Origin: Luidia sarsii
Taxonomy: Eukaryota; Echinodermata; Asteroidea; Paxillosida; Luidiidae
Length of the DNA stretch: 64,000 nt
Assembly (NCBI GenBank): GCA_949987565.1
Contig: OX465118.1
Coordinates: 3,066,538 to 3,130,537 of the forward strand
Direction: 5' to 3'
Position numbers and translations under genes: made by a program. Each line of letters starts with the position of its first letter. Within the stretch, counting starts at the first letter, position 1. Below are positions 61,801 to 64,000 of this stretch, one piece after another. Below the pieces are notes generated by a model, which was not told where the DNA came from, ran no database searches, and saw only the letters and a program-made list of their open reading frames with translations.

Positions 61801-64000
61801 GGAACTCTATGTAAAAATGATACATTTTACTAATGATAGTTTATCCACATACTTTAACAGGAAATTCAAGAAACACTTGCAAGGATACATGAACAGGAAG
61901 GATATGTGGGCCATGAGCTTGCAAAGCAGCCTATTATTAACCAGAGGAAACAATACAAACAACTTTGCAGAGTCTGCTATGGGAGTCTTGAAGGATAAAA
62001 TACTTCAACGAACCAAGGCTTTCAGTGTACCGCAGTTGGCAGACTTCATGTGTACATTTCTTCAGGACCATTTCCACCAACGACTGGTAGATGCTTCTAA
62101 TGGCAGACTTGACTATGTTGTAACATCAAGGTTCATGCCTACAGACAAGATATCCATAAATGATATCAAAGAGGTATTTAGAGTGGTAACTGTTCTTCTT
62201 TGGATCGCACCTTTGCCTAAAAGCATCAAATTCAGTGGAAAGATTGCAGTGACACTATGTATCTTCTCTTTCAAGAAGTGTGGCTATGAAAAGAGCTGGT
62301 AACTCAACGTTTCGGGTAGTATGTACTCTGCCCGTCGTCAGGAGACTGCTGGATTCCAACCATCCCCAGTGTATAAAAGGTTGGTGGAGGCGCTGAGGTG
62401 TGGAGAATCTTTCCGCCCAGTGCAGTCACCGGAGCGTGCAGGATATTCCTGCCACAGACCACCGGAGCAAGAAGGAGTTCACTGGAGTGTGTCATACTAC
62501 CGGCTCTTTTCAGAGCCACACTTCTTGAAAGAGAAGATATAGACATGGTGTCACCGCAATCTTTCCACTAAGTTCTCCACCATGCAAACCTTCAAGTCTT
62601 ATCTAGCATCAAATTCACTTTGTATGACATTGCTGTTTAAATGTGCTGATATCTGCATGATACTAAACATGATGTGCAACTGCTGCTGTATGTTGCTACT
62701 TTTTGGAAATGCTTTCTTAAACATATTGTTGATGATATCACAATGCACAACCCTCCATAATTTATATCTGAAATGTGTGTTTCTATCATCTTAAGTCAAT
62801 CTGAAATCTAATATTCGATTTCAGATATCTTCCACTGAGTTTGAAGTGGGCAGCAAAAATGGGACTTACCACGTCAATATGCAAGTCGGACACTGTACGT
62901 GTCCTGTTGGGAAAACTGGTGGCCCATGCAAACACCAGGCAGCAGTGGTGAAGCACTATCAGAAGTCGTCCACAAACTTTGTCCCTATCTGCAATCCACA
63001 GATGAGGCAGCTCCTGCACAAAATAGCAACAGGTATGATTTCTTCCCTGATTTACATGTGATTTAATCTAAGCATGTGGGTAAATTGTTACACAATTGTA
63101 GCATAAAACAGCTTTGGGTACATGCATGGCTCCTTCCTTCGCATGCCTCTTCATCCATGGGTGACCTTGAAGAACGCACGTTGAAGACGGCACCTTGTCT
63201 CCCATGGATATGGTGGAGATACATCAATGACATTTTTCATCTGGATTAGGGATAGTACCGGTAGCAGTTTAGGTGATTTGACTACATCAGTTCCTTCCAC
63301 AGGAGTATCAAGTTTTCATTGGTCAGGAGTACTCATCCCATCGGACGCACTTTCTGGATGTCACCATATGGAAAGACACCGATACACTAACCACTGATTT
63401 GTTTACTTAACCCACAGACAGTGCCATTATTCGAATTTAGAGTTGTGAAACAAATGTGTGGCACAAAAATATCTGCAGTTATTGATAGGATTTAGAATAT
63501 CTAGAGGGGTGGTAAAGGTAAAAATAAGTAGTTACGATCACACACTGACACACTACATATGTAATTTACATTACCTACAAGGCCACATGGCATTGTTTGC
63601 AGTTACTTAACTTTTGTGCTGTTTTATCTCGGAAGGTGACACAACAACTGAAGAGAAGATTCGTCAAGTCTGTGAAGATATCATCCACAGGATGCAAAAG
63701 GAGCCTGATGTGATGCAGCATGCTGTTAATTCTTTTGTAGAAAACTATGATAAAATTACAACTTCATCACACTTGTGCTCCGCCTTGTACACATTTGGCA
63801 AATATCACGGAGCCGCTTCTTCACGAAAGAGAGCCCAAAAAATGACAAAGAGGTCAGTGAAGAGATTGTGTAGAGACAGGAAGATGGGTGTCCAGCCAAC
63901 ATCCACAGCAAGTAGGAGACCTCACAAGGGTAGAGGATGTCGGCGAATCACTGCTGGTCGCCCAACAAAGGTATCTGATACTGCAGAGCATGGGTATGCA
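58880..64000 (+). CDS. MULE-type transposase-like protein with SWIM zinc finger, spliced, 3' end outside window
   Basis: Exons: 58880-59098, 59392-59525, 59877-60143, 61079-61741 (or from 61010), 61861-62173, 62825-63032, 63636-64000 (continues). All introns are GT-AG and the phases join without a stop, giving 723 codons. Exons 1-3 form a WRKY/GCM1-FAR1-like zinc-binding region (YRCQHN, CKADM, HNHPV). Exons 4-5 hold the RNase H-fold core with D (61296-61298, VFMDASSN), D (61503-61505, FMTDGSAAEHNAI) and E (61970-61972, NNFAESAMG). Exon 6 has the SWIM finger CTCPVGKTGGPCKH. Exon 7 is basic with an AT-hook-like AGRPTK. It could be an intact autonomous MULE or a domesticated host gene; lack of breaks and six introns favour constraint. 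The first exon may start at ATG 58841 instead of a splice acceptor. Confidence 0.85.
61079..61741 (+). CDS. MULE gene exon 4: first two catalytic Asp
   Basis: LYKKVLHKEYGNTSGEEMLA ... VFMDASSNMDRHGCSVFLLL ... IFMTDGSAAEHNAIRHVFPN, then the LLSIFHVLQANWRWLW segment, which matches the C/H-containing stretch after the second Asp in MULEs. Acceptor at 61077-61078 gives AG+G. A stronger upstream acceptor (CACCTTTTTATTTTCTAG, AG at 61008-61009) also stays in frame. Confidence 0.85.
61861..62173 (+). CDS. MULE gene exon 5: catalytic Glu
   Basis: KFKKHLQGYMNRKDMWAMSL, TRGNNTNNFAESAMGVLKDK. The Glu of NNFAES is in the family position of the third acidic residue. Donor GAG|GTATTT. Confidence 0.88.
62233..62571. 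mobile_element. Foldback MITE in MULE-gene intron 5
   Basis: Left AGTGGAAAGATTGCAGTGAC ACTATGTATCTTCTC; right end is its complement (GGTGTCACCGCAATCTTTCC ACT). Largest family copy (~340 bp), placed 60 bp after exon 5. Confidence 0.75.
62825..63032 (+). CDS. MULE gene exon 6: SWIM zinc finger
   Basis: ISSTEFEVGSKNGTYHVNMQ then VGHCTCPVGKTGGPCKHQAA VVKHY: C-x-C-x8-C-x-H SWIM signature. Acceptor CGATTTCAG. Confidence 0.9.
63115..63425 (+). mobile_element. Penelope-like RT fragment in MULE-gene intron 6
   Basis: CATGGCTCCTTCCTTCGCATGC (MAPSFACLF, motif B), CCATGGATATGGTGGAGATA CATCAATGACATTTTTC (WIWWRYINDIF, motif C) and GCACTTTCTGGATGTCACC (HFLDVT). It is a short, frameshifted copy related to the 29.4 kb element but more divergent. 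Confidence 0.8.

Overview
This is nuclear DNA from an animal. Genes are broken into short exons with GT-AG introns, and most of the window is transposon-derived. Penelope-like, BEL/Pao and MULE sequences, tRNA-derived SINEs, and abundant palindromic low-complexity DNA (TACATG and AGTACT motifs) fit a marine invertebrate, perhaps an echinoderm, hemichordate or amphioxus. The taxon is an inference only.

Three host-type genes can be read. (1) At the left edge (1343-2608, +) is the last exon of an unidentified Ser/Pro/Lys-rich protein with two EB1-type SxIP motifs. A TTAA-flanked MITE sits exactly at its stop codon. (2) A complete nine-exon HIF1AN gene (factor inhibiting HIF, an asparaginyl hydroxylase) lies on the minus strand from 33939 to 15869. 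All nine exons join in phase to give 358 residues with the Fe(II) and 2-oxoglutarate residues kept. (3) At the right edge (58880-64000, +) is the spliced, open coding region of a MULE-type protein: a zinc-binding N-terminus, a DDE core and a SWIM zinc finger. It runs off the window.

The most striking structure is a ~2.9 kb minisatellite (about 68 units of 42/44 bp) in HIF1AN intron 1. It ends exactly at the intron 1/exon 2 junction. Each unit is a copy of that junction: polypyrimidine tract, AG, and the first ~15 coding bases of exon 2. About 68 decoy 3' splice sites therefore stand directly upstream of the real one.

Between the genes and inside the introns: 1-15 kb has SINEs, MITEs and a LINE relic; 16-34 kb is HIF1AN with its element-filled introns (Penelope fragments, foldback MITEs, a ~680-bp palindrome); 34-36.5 kb has more Penelope debris and a 21-bp hairpin satellite; 36.5-44.5 kb has LTR and LINE remnants and an unusual TTTGCGACAAAA array; 44.8-56.5 kb holds several copies of an unrecognised ~1-1.4 kb inverted-repeat element, a perfect 1.2 kb tandem duplication, a BEL/Pao element with gag and protease but no recognisable RT, and AGTACT simple-sequence islands; 56.9-58.8 kb is featureless.
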